From contig NZ_PIZH01000015.1 in the NCBI RefSeq assembly GCF_002835825.1, positions 1-13,008 on the forward strand: DNA of 13,008 nt, given 5' to 3'. Position 1 is the stretch's first letter; each line of letters starts with the position of its first letter. The notes below the pieces were generated by a model. The model ran no database searches, was not told the origin of the DNA, and was given only the letters and a program-made list of their open reading frames with translations. Below, in pieces: positions 12,999-13,008 of this stretch. The position numbers were made by a program, and so were the translations under genes. This DNA is from Methanoregula sp. (GTDB lineage Archaea > Halobacteriota > Methanomicrobia > Methanomicrobiales > Methanospirillaceae).

Positions 12999-13008
12999 GG
13001 TTTATTAC

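Overview
The window looks like chromosomal DNA of a mesophilic methanogenic archaeon, most likely of the order Methanomicrobiales (Methanoregula/Methanosphaerula-like). This rests on a stand-alone archaeal GMP synthase glutaminase subunit, a fused hexulose-phosphate synthase/RraA-like protein, a secreted DUF3821-type protein with a Thr/Pro linker and PGF-CTERM-like tail, and archaeal TATA boxes. Three genes lack a Shine-Dalgarno sequence and have a TATA-like box centred about 27 nt before the start codon, which suggests leaderless mRNAs. The genus is inference.

Layout. 1-2302 (+): tail of an unknown gene, GMP synthase subunit A, a secreted and probably surface-anchored protein, and a small nitroreductase. 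2303-3698: about 1.4 kb without a convincing gene, holding a poly-T terminator, several perfect inverted repeats (one over a TATA box) and one doubtful 86-codon ORF. 3699-4985 (+): the HPS-RraA fusion. 4996-8022 (-): a tightly coupled operon of two PaaK-family aryl-CoA ligases followed by a double-ACT protein, with a palindromic operator candidate near the promoter. 8232-9161 (+): a Cas1 homologue with no other cas gene and no CRISPR array. 9145-12998 (-): a 1185-residue all-helical repeat protein followed, with a 1-nt overlap, by an acylphosphatase. The last two genes are convergent with cas1.

How it fits together. The PaaK-PaaK-ACT operon fits reversible activation of aryl acids (phenylacetate, indoleacetate and similar) linked to indolepyruvate oxidoreductase and aromatic amino acid metabolism. 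The HPS half of the fusion fits pentose-phosphate supply in archaea that lack the oxidative pentose phosphate pathway. GuaAA feeds ammonia to GMP synthesis. The most unusual part is the right end. The solo Cas1 keeps the His and the Asp/Glu pair of the metal site, but the position of the first catalytic Glu is His by an ungapped hand alignment. It sits tail-to-tail with a giant helical solenoid of unknown function. A link between these proteins is speculation, but the arrangement is the best candidate here for an undescribed system.
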